Shown piece after piece: positions 7,472-16,413 of a DNA stretch of 64,000 nucleotides (its first letter is position 1; every line of letters starts with the position of its first letter). Made by a program: the position numbers and the translations under genes. The DNA is from CALFUK01 sp964450495 (lineage in GTDB: Bacteria > Bacteroidota > Bacteroidia > Chitinophagales > Saprospiraceae): contig CAYVFU010000003.1 of the NCBI GenBank assembly GCA_964450495.1, positions 39,659 to 103,658 on the forward strand, in the 5' to 3' direction. Under the pieces are notes generated by a model. That model did no database searches. It had not been told where the DNA came from and was given only the letters and a program-made list of their open reading frames with translations.

Positions 7472-9766
7472 ATGATGTCAAGAATTCTAATCATACTTGT
7501 CTCCCTACTTAGTGCACTATCAGTTCACTGTCAAACTACAAATGAAGGAACAGATTTTTGGATGTCATTCATGCAACACAGAAATGTTGGCGATAATACA
7601 ATGGTCGTAATGATCACGTCTTTAACCAATACATCGGGCACAGTCAGTATCCCTGGATTAGGCTTTACAAGTCAATTCAATGTTGCCGCTAACGATGTGA
7701 CTTTAATTACAATGCCTGCAAGCGCAGAAACAATCGGCTCCGAGATAGTCCAACAAAATGCAATCCATGTCGTAAGTAACGCTCCAGTATCTGTCTATAT
7801 CCATCAATATCAAAGCTTTCGGGCAGAAGCTTCTATTGTCCTTCCAGTGACATCGCTTTCTAATGAATATTATGTGTTGTGCTATAGCGGTGTCGACCAG
7901 CAAAATGATGGCGCGAGTGAATTTATAGTCGTTGCCATTGAAGATGATACGAGTGTCACCATAGAATTGTCAGACGACAGCAAAAATAATAATGCAGATG
8001 ACAGAATAAATATTCTTCTTCAACAAGGAGAAACTTACCAAGTGCGAGGTAGAGATATAACTCGTGATCTTTCTGGCACCTACGTATCTGGTGATAAAGA
8101 ATTTGCTGTTTTTGCAGGTGCCTCTTATGCTAGAATTCCAGTCTCGTGTGGCAACAGAGATAATCTACTGGAGCAGATGTACCCTGTCAATACATTTGGC
8201 AATACCTATGTCACAGCGCCTACCCGAGCTGGCGACTTTAATGTATTTAGAATTCTTGCCTTAAGAAATAATACAGTTATAGATATTCAAGATCTAGATG
8301 GTACAATTGAAACCGTAAGATTGAATGAATCTGAATTTTATGAATATCAACGTTCGACACCAACATTCGTTTCTAATCAGGACCCTTTGGATCAGCGTGG
8401 TTTTATGCTTGCTCAGTACATCGTAGGTTCTGAGTGTACTGGCCAAACATTTGGAGGACCAGCTATGGTTTTGTTGAGTAGTGTTGAACAAATCAGAGAA
8501 ACAGTTACTGTGTATAATTCTTCTTTTCAACAAATTCGAGAAAATTATATTTCAATCATTTGTAGAAATGATGATATAGATGGTATTCGCAGAAATGGCA
8601 ATCCGATCGCATCAGCTTGGCAAACTATCGGGCTCAATCAAGAATTAGCCTTTGCAATTGAACCGGTAAATACTGGCAGGCATACCATAACTTCAGATGG
8701 GTGTGGTGTCATAGCTATGGCATTTGGCCTAGGGAACGCAGAAGGATATGCATATTTTGGTGGAGCGAGTTTTAATGAAATTAATGGAAATCCATTACCA
8801 GATGGTGAATGTGTCGGAAATCCTGTACTGTTTTCTTCAGGGCTTCCAGAAGATCGTTATGATGTAGAATGGACTACAGAACTAGGAGACACTATCCGCG
8901 AACATCAATTTGAATATGAATTTCCAGATACAGGGGAAGGAGAATATGATTTAAAACTTGCAACATTTGACAATTGTTTTTTAGTTAGAGACACAGTTGA
9001 AAAAACCATAAGAATGACTTTTCAAACTAGCAGTTTTATTACAGAAAATGATATGTTACTTTGTGAAAATGATGATCTAAACTTAAGTGCCGATTTCATT
9101 CCAAATGCTAGCTACGAATGGACAGGACCAAACAATTTCGAAGAAGATCGACAATCGATTAGAATCAATAATATTCAACTAGAAAATGCTGGAGACTATG
9201 TAGTCCAAGGGAATGTTTTTGGCTGTTTAGCAAGACCCGCAATTGTCAATATCCAAGTAGCAGAATTACCAATAATTTCTTTAGGTAATGATAGTGTGAT
9301 ATGTGAAGATCTTCCTATACCACACACCTTGAGTCTGGCCCCTTTTACTTCGTACGATTGGAGTGATGGCAGCATGACTAATGCCATCAATGTTTTTGAA
9401 GCTGGAGAATATTCAGTTACCGTTACAGACAGCAATGGATGCATTACGGATGATTCTGTGACATTTGGAGCGAGATGTCCAACCAAAATTTATATACCCA
9501 ATGCATTTTCTCCTAATGGAGATGGCATTAACGACATCTTTGACATAGCAGCATTTGATACAGAAACCTATGAATTGAAAATTTTTGACCGTTGGGGAAA
9601 TATGGTTTTCAGAACTAGAGACCATGAAGATGATTGGGATGGCAACTACAATAACCAGCTAGCAGAGTCAGGTGTATACACATGGGTCTTAGCTTATGAC
9701 GGCTTTGATGAAGTAGGTAATACCGTAAGTGAAAGTCTCCACGGAGTTGTTAACTTATTGAAGTAA
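7472..9766 (+). CDS. Secreted T9SS type-B protein with IgGFc-binding-like domain
   Basis: Starting at ATG 7472 (ATG 7475 also possible) gives 764 residues with a signal peptide MSRILIILVSLLSALSVHCQ. Residues about 25-450 resemble the IgGFc-binding N-terminal domain (TTNEGTDFWMSFM start), a large beta-rich module on bacterial surface proteins. Two Ig/PKD-like repeats follow (ENDMLLCENDDLNLS and the SLGNDSVICED region). The last 90 residues (IYIPNAFSPNGDGINDIFDI to the C-terminus) are the gliding-motility C-terminal domain, the type-B signal for type IX secretion and surface attachment. An adhesion role is inferred. It stands alone, convergent with the ACT gene 1 base after its stop. Confidence 0.85.
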   Translation: MMSRILIILVSLLSALSVHCQTTNEGTDFWMSFMQHRNVGDNTMVVMITSLTNTSGTVSIPGLGFTSQFNVAANDVTLITMPASAETIGSEIVQQNAIHVVSNAPVSVYIHQYQSFRAEASIVLPVTSLSNEYYVLCYSGVDQQNDGASEFIVVAIEDDTSVTIELSDDSKNNNADDRINILLQQGETYQVRGRDITRDLSGTYVSGDKEFAVFAGASYARIPVSCGNRDNLLEQMYPVNTFGNTYVTAPTRAGDFNVFRILALRNNTVIDIQDLDGTIETVRLNESEFYEYQRSTPTFVSNQDPLDQRGFMLAQYIVGSECTGQTFGGPAMVLLSSVEQIRETVTVYNSSFQQIRENYISIICRNDDIDGIRRNGNPIASAWQTIGLNQELAFAIEPVNTGRHTITSDGCGVIAMAFGLGNAEGYAYFGGASFNEINGNPLPDGECVGNPVLFSSGLPEDRYDVEWTTELGDTIREHQFEYEFPDTGEGEYDLKLATFDNCFLVRDTVEKTIRMTFQTSSFITENDMLLCENDDLNLSADFIPNASYEWTGPNNFEEDRQSIRINNIQLENAGDYVVQGNVFGCLARPAIVNIQVAELPIISLGNDSVICEDLPIPHTLSLAPFTSYDWSDGSMTNAINVFEAGEYSVTVTDSNGCITDDSVTFGARCPTKIYIPNAFSPNGDGINDIFDIAAFDTETYELKIFDRWGNMVFRTRDHEDDWDGNYNNQLAESGVYTWVLAYDGFDEVGNTVSESLHGVVNLLK

Positions 9767-9767
9767 T

Positions 9768-10181
9768 TTAAATCTCATTTCTCGAGAGATCAGTAATGAC
9801 TTCCAATGCTTTTTTTGCTTTAGTTTTTTCTACGAAGATGTGATCGTGATAATAGCCAGCAATGACGTTACATGAAATGTTGTGTTTTGCAAGAGCAGTA
9901 GAAAACACTGCAGTCAAACCAACTGCTTCCAGTGAACTGTGCACCTCCAAAGTAATGCAAGAAAATTCAACAGCAGCTTGGCTAGAATACTGATTTCTAT
10001 ATTCTTTTTCTACAATCAATGTCAATCCCTCTTCTTCTCTAACTGTTGCAAAGATGTGTGTTGCATTTAATTGAATAGTTGAATGGGCATCAATAGTAAT
10101 AAAGACAAACGATTGATCTAATATCTTTGCTTTGAGTTGAGAAAGAATTTCAGATAAAGACTCAATTCCCTTATTTGGCAT
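9768..10181 (-). CDS. ACT domain protein
   Basis: The 137-residue protein contains two ACT-like folds (about residues 18-65 and 70-130), as in the small COG3602-type proteins thought to bind amino acids. The frame starts at ATG 10181 and overlaps the end of the Crp/Fnr gene by 11 bases, so translation is coupled. It has no catalytic domain, suggesting a ligand sensor. Pairing with a Crp/Fnr regulator hints at a regulatory partnership, but no target is shown. Confidence 0.8.
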   Translation of the reverse strand: MPNKGIESLSEILSQLKAKILDQSFVFITIDAHSTIQLNATHIFATVREEEGLTLIVEKEYRNQYSSQAAVEFSCITLEVHSSLEAVGLTAVFSTALAKHNISCNVIAGYYHDHIFVEKTKAKKALEVITDLSRNEI

Positions 10182-10764
10182 TGTTGTATAAATTCCTTCT
10201 AATTCGCGAAATAGTCTCTGGAGTTGTGTTTAAATAAGATGCGATCAAATAAAGTGGTACTCTCTGAAATAAATCTGAGCGATCGTTGATAAGTTGTAAA
10301 TATCGTTCTTCTAAATTGTAAAATTTATTGTCATAGACTTGCTGCATAATCTTGACATAAGCAGATTCAGAAGTAAGTTTGCTAAATCTCTCCCAATGGA
10401 TGGATTGACTAAACTTTTGCTGCAATTGATCTCTGTTATATTCAAAAACAGTAGTATCTTCTAAAAAGACAATATGAAATAAACAATGTTGTTTTCTGAT
10501 ATAGCTATAGAAATCGGTAATGTATTCTCCTTCAGAATAAAATTCCATGACACTTTTCTTCTGATCTAATTCTAATCGGTATATCATACCAATTCCGCTT
10601 TCAATAAAGCCTATTTTATTGCAAACAGTTTCAGGGGTCAAGAAGTGTTCTCCTTTCTTGTACTGACGTAAAGAGGCAATTTGTATCGCATATTGGATTT
10701 CTTCTTCAGATGCATCAACATGCTTCCTTATTACCTTTTCCAATATTGAATCTTCAATTGCCAT
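10171..10764 (-). CDS. Crp/Fnr family transcription regulator
   Basis: The 197-residue protein has a cyclic-nucleotide-binding-like fold (about residues 25-120, with GEHFLTPETVCNKIGFIESG) and a C-terminal helix-turn-helix (VPLYLIASYLNTTPETISRIRR, about residues 167-190). It lacks the four-Cys cluster of FNR, so it is unlikely to sense oxygen by Fe-S. The effector is unknown. It is followed by the ACT gene in an overlapping two-gene unit. Confidence 0.88.
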   Translation of the reverse strand: MAIEDSILEKVIRKHVDASEEEIQYAIQIASLRQYKKGEHFLTPETVCNKIGFIESGIGMIYRLELDQKKSVMEFYSEGEYITDFYSYIRKQHCLFHIVFLEDTTVFEYNRDQLQQKFSQSIHWERFSKLTSESAYVKIMQQVYDNKFYNLEERYLQLINDRSDLFQRVPLYLIASYLNTTPETISRIRRNLYNNAK

Positions 10765-10836
10765 AAATATTTTACCAAATTAAGGATTATCTAGCAATTT
10801 AAAATTTCAATGCTAGTAAAAACAGTATAAAAGTAC

Positions 10837-11583
10837 TTAGGATATGGACTTCATGTTGTGCAATTCTTTAAAAAAAGCCCTTTCGTAGTCAATGATGAAG
10901 GAAAAAATTCTTTGTTGATCAGCTTCTGTTAGTTCTTGAAAGAGGGCGTCCCCTTCTATAATGATGTCCTTCCCAATCTCAAGGCCTTCGATTTCTTCAG
11001 CTGAAAATAATGCAGGTTTTGCTTTCATTTTAGTAACCAATGTCTGTACAATTGATTTGATTTTTTGTACTAATGTTCGGTCATGAAGTGTATTGAAAAG
11101 TGCCTCCGTATGAGTCATAAAATTCTCAATTTCACTATACTCCAATGACTGAAGCAACTGTTTCATTTCAGCCTTATTAATGTCTTCAGTGATTCCTAAA
11201 CTAATCGCAGCATCAACCAATTTCTTTTCAAATTTCGTAGCAGCTCTGAACGATCGTAATGCACTTAATCCCGCTGTCAATATCTTTGGTAATGATCTTC
11301 CATATTTTAAAACAACTATTGCCGATTCCATTAGTATTCTTAATAATTTTTTTGGCTGCTTGGTATAATCTTCTAATTGATCAAAGGCTTCATTTAATTC
11401 CCTTCTTTTTACAGGGTCAGGATAAATAGAATTCAAAAAATAAGACTTGAATCGTTCTACTTTTTCTTCATCAAAACTGTCTGGCAAATCAGTACGGGCT
11501 GACAAGACATCAAAATCGTATCGCTCTCCAATCAATTCTCTAAATGCTAGTATAATTTGGTCAAGTATGTTATCTCTATTCAT
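10837..11583 (-). CDS. Unknown alpha-helical protein coupled to an MFS exporter
   Basis: The 248-residue protein is mostly predicted helix, with charged heptads and a somewhat hydrophobic stretch near residues 83-110, and no catalytic motif I can recognise. Its ATG overlaps the TGA of the MFS gene by four bases (ATGA at 11580-11583), so the two are translated together. The context suggests an accessory role for the transporter, but I see no domain to support it. Confidence 0.7.
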   Translation of the reverse strand: MNRDNILDQIILAFRELIGERYDFDVLSARTDLPDSFDEEKVERFKSYFLNSIYPDPVKRRELNEAFDQLEDYTKQPKKLLRILMESAIVVLKYGRSLPKILTAGLSALRSFRAATKFEKKLVDAAISLGITEDINKAEMKQLLQSLEYSEIENFMTHTEALFNTLHDRTLVQKIKSIVQTLVTKMKAKPALFSAEEIEGLEIGKDIIIEGDALFQELTEADQQRIFSFIIDYERAFFKELHNMKSIS

Positions 11584-12749
11584 ATGACACTTGTCTTGGA
11601 TTCTCTTTTCAAAAATATAATAGCTAATGCTGTAATTCCAGCCATAATCAGAAAAACAGTCTTAAAATTTTCAGGAGTATTGCTGTATACATAGGCACTC
11701 AATAAGGCACCACTGCCAATAGCAATCTCCAAGCCAATGTACAAAGTCCCCATAGCCTTGCCCCTGTTTGAATCAGTGCTTCTATCGATAGTCCATGCAA
11801 ATAAAGCAGGCGCGCCAATACCTAAAGAAAAGCCTAAACAACCTGTGGCAATTAATAAACTTAAGCCACTGTTTGCCATGGCCAATAAAATATATGACAG
11901 CACCATAAGCACAACAGCAAATCCGATTACTTTGATCCGCCCATAGATGTCAGATATCTTTCCAGCTACTAACCTTGACATAATAGAACACACAGTGAAG
12001 CTAGTAAAGAACAAGCCTTTATTGGCTACACCCAAAAAATCACATTGATCAGGTGCAATGGTAAGCAACCCTCCTAAGCCTATATAAATCAAGCCACAAA
12101 TTACTGCTGGAATTATAGTGTTTCTATCAATAATTTCTGACTTTTTCAAACGCAAATGGCTTAACTTAAGTGACTCCTTATGTGGAAGTGTTTCCTTAAT
12201 TCCAGTCAGAATAATCAGTGATAATGCAGCCACTAGTGACGACGCCATAAACATTGTATTTAAAGAATAACTTAAGGCTAATTGACTACCAACAGGAGGA
12301 CCAATGGAAGAACCGACATTGAGACTCACACCTATAATACCCATCGCTTCGCCACGTCGGTGGTCTGGCACTACATCTGCAATATATGCAGTCATCGCCG
12401 TTGGTGTAAATCCTGTAGAAAATCCATGCAATAACCTCAACAACATAAATCCACCTACTGTACTTAAAATCGGATAACAAAGACTACAAATAACACATAC
12501 AATCGTACCAAACATAATGACAGGAACTCGCCCAATAGTATCTGCTAATTTGCCACTGATCGGCCTTGACAGGCCTGCTGTTAATGTAAATAGCGATATA
12601 ATAAAACCCTTATAATCTTCACCCCCCATATTTGATAGAAAGGAAGGCAACTCTGGGACAATCATATTAAAGCTACTACCGAACAATGCATAACTCAAGC
12701 AGAGTACAAAGAAAGATTTGGTATAAAGAGGTTTATTGAGATCGTTCAT
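11580..12749 (-). CDS. Major facilitator superfamily transporter
   Basis: The 389-residue protein has twelve hydrophobic helices and the MFS motif A (GKLADTIGRVPVI, about residues 66-78), with a repeat in the second half (GKISDIYGRIKVI). Drug or sugar exporters of this length are typical. The C-terminal half has SDIYGR and FSLGIGAPALFAWTID. The substrate is unknown. The gene is coupled to the downstream helical protein. Confidence 0.9.
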   Translation of the reverse strand: MNDLNKPLYTKSFFVLCLSYALFGSSFNMIVPELPSFLSNMGGEDYKGFIISLFTLTAGLSRPISGKLADTIGRVPVIMFGTIVCVICSLCYPILSTVGGFMLLRLLHGFSTGFTPTAMTAYIADVVPDHRRGEAMGIIGVSLNVGSSIGPPVGSQLALSYSLNTMFMASSLVAALSLIILTGIKETLPHKESLKLSHLRLKKSEIIDRNTIIPAVICGLIYIGLGGLLTIAPDQCDFLGVANKGLFFTSFTVCSIMSRLVAGKISDIYGRIKVIGFAVVLMVLSYILLAMANSGLSLLIATGCLGFSLGIGAPALFAWTIDRSTDSNRGKAMGTLYIGLEIAIGSGALLSAYVYSNTPENFKTVFLIMAGITALAIIFLKRESKTSVI

Positions 12750-12780
12750 TCATGGCGCAACATAACGAAATAGAAAGAGA

Positions 12781-13062
12781 CTATTTTCTTTTAGAAATTT
12801 TATTGTTGCTTATACTCCGTTGTCTAGAGCACTTAAACCGGTTTATATCTGGATTTCTTTTCTTGACATGTTTTTGACTAATGGTTTGAGCTCGCTTACG
12901 CCACCGCTCAAAACTTGAGCGTTTTAGTTGTCTGCGCATGAGTTTAATAACCTCGCCTTCGGACAGTCCGAATTGAAATTCGATCGCTCCAAATGGTGTT
13001 CTATCCTCCCATGCCATTTCGATGATACGATCTATATCGCGTTCTGATAGATTTGCTTCCAA
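12781..13062 (-). CDS. TIGR03643/DUF2805 family protein
   Basis: The 93-residue product contains ERDIDRIIEMAWEDRTPF and the EVIKLMRRQLKRSSFERWRKRA stretch, characteristic of the small DUF2805/TIGR03643 family. The pattern (acidic N-terminal half, basic C-terminal half) suggests nucleic-acid binding, but no function is known. The start is TTG at 13062, one base after the stop of the Lacal_2735-type gene, indicating translational coupling. Confidence 0.8.
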   Translation of the reverse strand: MEANLSERDIDRIIEMAWEDRTPFGAIEFQFGLSEGEVIKLMRRQLKRSSFERWRKRAQTISQKHVKKRNPDINRFKCSRQRSISNNKISKRK

Positions 13063-13063
13063 C

Positions 13064-13234
13064 TTATCCTTTCGTGAGTGTTTCTATTTCTTTCATTACT
13101 TCCTCTGCTTCCGCGTATTTGAGATCTGCCTTCATCCGATCAGATTTTGACAGCTTGAATGCTTCTTCTTGTAATTTTTTGTACTTCTGTTGTAACTCTT
13201 CAACAGGGTTCTTTTTTTTAAATAATCCAAACAT
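13064..13234 (-). CDS. Lacal_2735 family small protein
   Basis: A 56-residue frame beginning MFGLFKKKNPVEELQQKYKK and ending ETLTKG matches the small Lacal_2735-type family: an N-terminal FGLFKKK and a coiled-coil-like helix rich in Glu, Lys and Leu. The gene is too short for automatic ORF cut-offs and is easily missed. It immediately precedes the DUF2805 gene, a pairing seen in other Bacteroidota. Function unknown. Confidence 0.75.
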   Translation of the reverse strand: MFGLFKKKNPVEELQQKYKKLQEEAFKLSKSDRMKADLKYAEAEEVMKEIETLTKG

Positions 13235-13257
13235 GGTAAATAATTTGCGCGTGTGAT

Positions 13258-13950
13258 TTATGATTTAAGACTTGACATACCCCCATCGACTTTTAAAATT
13301 TGACCTGTAACCCAACTGGATTTATCAGACAAAAGGAATGACGCCATTTGAGCTATATCCAAAGGTTCTCCAATTCTTTTGAGAGGATGTCTTTCGTTAT
13401 TCTGTTGTACCTTTTCATCTGTTGACAATAATTTTCCAGCTAATGGCGTATTTGTCAAAGAAGGTGCGATTGCATTGACTCTTATTTTTGGTGCAAACTC
13501 TGCCGCCAACGATCTTGTCAAACCTTCTAATGCACCTTTTGATGTAGAAACTTGGCTGTGAAAATTGAAACCTTGTTGGACGGCTACGGTAGAAAATAAA
13601 ACAATTGATGGGTTTTCTGCAGCCTTTAGATTTGGCATTACAGATTGTATTATTTTGATGGCACCAATTACCTGCAATTCGAAATCTGAAACGAATGCTT
13701 CAGGTTTTATCCGATGAAAGGGTTTTAGGTTGATGCTTCCAGGGCAATAGACAAGACCATCCAATTGATCAGGTAAAAATCCAGGTTCAATGCCTTCTTC
13801 AAGAACGTCAAGCTTTCTGTAAATAGCCCCGTTATCTTGCACATGATTTTTGAGGTATGTTCCATACACCTTATGACCATCTTCATGTAAGATATGAGTC
13901 AACGCTTTTCCAATACCAGAAGAGGCCCCAACTATGAAAAAATTCTTCAT
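13258..13950 (-). CDS. SDR-family protein lacking the catalytic tyrosine
   Basis: The 230-residue Rossmann protein has the cofactor loop GASSGIG (residues 8-14), the NAG-like strand LVYCPGSIN near 67-74, Ser120 and Lys138. In classical short-chain dehydrogenases a Tyr four residues before the Lys donates the proton (YxxxK). Here residue 134 is Val (VSTSK). The C-terminal half (APSLTNTPLAGKL, GQILKVDGG) is otherwise normal. It ends 24 bases before the start of Lacal_2735 on the same strand. It may use another donor or may not be a dehydrogenase. Confidence 0.82.
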   Translation of the reverse strand: MKNFFIVGASSGIGKALTHILHEDGHKVYGTYLKNHVQDNGAIYRKLDVLEEGIEPGFLPDQLDGLVYCPGSINLKPFHRIKPEAFVSDFELQVIGAIKIIQSVMPNLKAAENPSIVLFSTVAVQQGFNFHSQVSTSKGALEGLTRSLAAEFAPKIRVNAIAPSLTNTPLAGKLLSTDEKVQQNNERHPLKRIGEPLDIAQMASFLLSDKSSWVTGQILKVDGGMSSLKS

Positions 13951-13984
13951 AACGAACTAACAGCGTTAAGCTGTATTTGTTGAG

Positions 13985-14332
13985 TTATTCTGTTAAAATA
14001 GCATCAGGTTCAGAAATTACAATAACACTATCTTGATGCATGGCACCACAAGTTATTTCTATGGCGATAACTCTCTTATTGTGTTTGATTAGACCTATAC
14101 ATATATCCTTTTCAAGTTGTTTGCTTATACACCTGCCAACTTTTAAGCCTTTACCGAAACAAAGGACAGCTTCTGGATCCACAAAATCGGGTAATTCTGT
14201 TTTATCGTCTATATCACTATCATTAAGAAATACAAAGACACCGTGTTCTTGTAATTGTATATTGTCATTTGGCTCACTTTTACAACTTAATAATAGTGAC
14301 AGTAATAGAACAATATTTATTATTTTATTCAT
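13985..14332 (-). CDS. Hypothetical lipoprotein
   Basis: The 115-residue product starts with MNKIINIVLLLSLLLSC, a lipoprotein signal with the Cys at residue 17. The mature part has four further Cys (CFG, GRCIS, DICIG, ITCGA), which may form disulfides. No family is recognised. It is upstream of the SDR gene on the same strand with a 34-base gap, so co-expression is possible. Confidence 0.7.
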   Translation of the reverse strand: MNKIINIVLLLSLLLSCKSEPNDNIQLQEHGVFVFLNDSDIDDKTELPDFVDPEAVLCFGKGLKVGRCISKQLEKDICIGLIKHNKRVIAIEITCGAMHQDSVIVISEPDAILTE

Positions 14333-14508
14333 AATATACTACAGGCTATTAATTTGAAGGTATACTTTACTCTCTCATTTCCTAATGATAAATAAATATA
14401 GACAGTTCCAATAAAGTAAGATACCCCGACAGTTTTAAACAAATTTTAGTCTAATGTGAATGACAGAGACCACACCATGACAATTAGATATAATTCATAT
14501 ATTTAAAA

Positions 14509-16329
14509 ATGCAATTCCCCATAAAAACTATACTTAAAATCCAATGTCTTATACTTTTTTCGGTCCTTAATACATATGATTTATTCGGACAAGTTGATTC
14601 TATTTTAATCAAGGCACTCGAGATAGAAGATGATTCTACAAGGATTACTGAAATAAGTGAAATGATCAATCTCCATAAACGAACTGACATAGAAAAGGCT
14701 TGGACTTTGGCTCACATTCTCGACAGTTTAAATCAATTGACAAATGATCCTCGCTGGAATGCGTTAACTAGATATCAATTTGGTAATTTACATTATCAAG
14801 AAAACAATTATCAAATAGCCATCCAGCAGCTTACTGAAGCAGCTAATCTTTACCAAATTCACGACCCCAATAATGGGCAATTAGCTGGCGTTTATAATAC
14901 CATTGCAGCGATCTACGGTCAACGAGAAAATCATGAAAAGGCCATAGAATATTATCAACAAGCACTTGAGACATTTGTACAAAAAAAAGATTCTTTGTCA
15001 ATTGGAGTAACTCTTTTGAATAATTCCGTTCCATATATACAACTAAAAAAATACGATAATGCAGAAATGCTTCTTTTAAAAGCTGATTCAATTTTCAGTG
15101 TACCTAGTCGTCAAATATATAGAGGGTACTCTTGTCTTAATCTTGCCGATACATATCAAGAACAAAAGAGATATAAAGAAGCAAATCAGTATGCGAAGCT
15201 TGCTATGAAATATATGCCAATGGAAATTGACCCAATAGTTCATTCTGGTGGTCATCTAATTTTAGGTCGAACTTTCCTTTTTGAAAAGAATTATCGAATG
15301 GCTATTAATGAGTTAAACAAAGGATTGGGCATTGCTCAAGAAATTAAATATGCCAATCATATCCTTGATGCAACAGAAGGACTCTGGCAAGCACATGAAG
15401 CTTCAGGCCAATTAAACTCAGCCTTTCCATACATAAAAGACTATGCAACGCTAAAAGATTCATTACGAAAAGAAGATGAAGATAAGCGCATGTTGGATGT
15501 ATTGAAAAAATTTGAGTTTGAAAAACAAGATGCAGAATTTAATCAATTGCAATTAGAAGACGAGCTTAATCAGCAAAAGTTAAGTCAGCAAAAATGGACT
15601 ATTGCAGGACTTGGTGCTGGATTAGGTTTTCTAGGTCTTCTGTTATTTGGTTTTTTTAGACAAAATAAAAAAATACAAAAGCAAAATTCGATAATTGCTA
15701 CAGCCCTTTCTGAAAAAGACACCTTACTAAGAGAAATACATCATCGTGTAAAAAATAATCTTCAAGTCATATCATCACTACTAGGAATTCAAGGTCGAAA
15801 CATAAAAGATCAAAAAATCAAAGACGCTATCCAAGAAGGAAGAAACAGAGTCCAGTCCATGTCTCTCATCCATCAGAATTTGTATAAAAAAGAAAATTTA
15901 ACTGGGATAGAGATGGCAGACTATATAAAGAAACTTGGCAACAGCATTAATGCTTCCTATAACCTCCAAACTGAACAAGTAGAGATACGATATGATGTGG
16001 ATGATATCACTCTTGATGTGGAAAGTGTCGTACCGATTGGCCTTATCACAAATGAATTACTCACCAATTCAATTAAATATGCATTTCCAGATAATAGAAA
16101 AGGGATTATACACATTCGATTAAAAAATAAAGAAGATCATCTATTGCTATCAATTTCTGATAATGGAATTGGACTTAATCCAGATCAACTCCAAATTAAG
16201 GAAGACAGTTTTGGACATTCACTAATTAAAGCATTTAGAAATAAATTAGATGCTACTATAGACATCAATGGTGATAATGGTACTGAAGTCATTATAAAAA
16301 TCAAGAACTACTCAATGATCAAAACATAA
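14509..16329 (+). CDS. TPR-containing sensor histidine kinase (HisKA_2 type)
   Basis: The 606-residue protein has a signal/anchor start, about six TPR-type helical repeats (residues 60-330) in the periplasm, a coiled coil, one membrane helix (about 363-384), then a HisKA_2 dimerisation domain with the phospho-acceptor His411 (LLREIHHRVKNNLQ) and a HATPase domain with the NELLTNSIKYAF N box near residues 515-530. It should phosphorylate a response regulator on signals sensed by the TPR region. No regulator gene is adjacent, so it is an orphan kinase here. Confidence 0.9.
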   Translation: MQFPIKTILKIQCLILFSVLNTYDLFGQVDSILIKALEIEDDSTRITEISEMINLHKRTDIEKAWTLAHILDSLNQLTNDPRWNALTRYQFGNLHYQENNYQIAIQQLTEAANLYQIHDPNNGQLAGVYNTIAAIYGQRENHEKAIEYYQQALETFVQKKDSLSIGVTLLNNSVPYIQLKKYDNAEMLLLKADSIFSVPSRQIYRGYSCLNLADTYQEQKRYKEANQYAKLAMKYMPMEIDPIVHSGGHLILGRTFLFEKNYRMAINELNKGLGIAQEIKYANHILDATEGLWQAHEASGQLNSAFPYIKDYATLKDSLRKEDEDKRMLDVLKKFEFEKQDAEFNQLQLEDELNQQKLSQQKWTIAGLGAGLGFLGLLLFGFFRQNKKIQKQNSIIATALSEKDTLLREIHHRVKNNLQVISSLLGIQGRNIKDQKIKDAIQEGRNRVQSMSLIHQNLYKKENLTGIEMADYIKKLGNSINASYNLQTEQVEIRYDVDDITLDVESVVPIGLITNELLTNSIKYAFPDNRKGIIHIRLKNKEDHLLLSISDNGIGLNPDQLQIKEDSFGHSLIKAFRNKLDATIDINGDNGTEVIIKIKNYSMIKT

Positions 16330-16349
16330 ATAGAGATGTGCCCAAATAA

Positions 16350-16390
16350 AAAAAGATGGCTCAAAAACATTGAACCATCTTATTAGCATA
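16350..16390. terminator. Bidirectional terminator between the kinase and SH3 genes
   Basis: A 12-bp stem (AAGATGGCTCAA at 16353-16364 with its near-complement at 16370-16381, one mismatch) is flanked by A- and T-rich runs, suiting both convergent genes. Confidence 0.75.
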
Positions 16391-16413
16391 ACCTCTATAT
16401 GTGACCCATGAAA

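Noticed and set aside
13258..13950. SDR treated as a pseudogene
   Set aside because: Only the catalytic Tyr is changed; the frame and the rest of the fold look intact, so it is kept as a gene.
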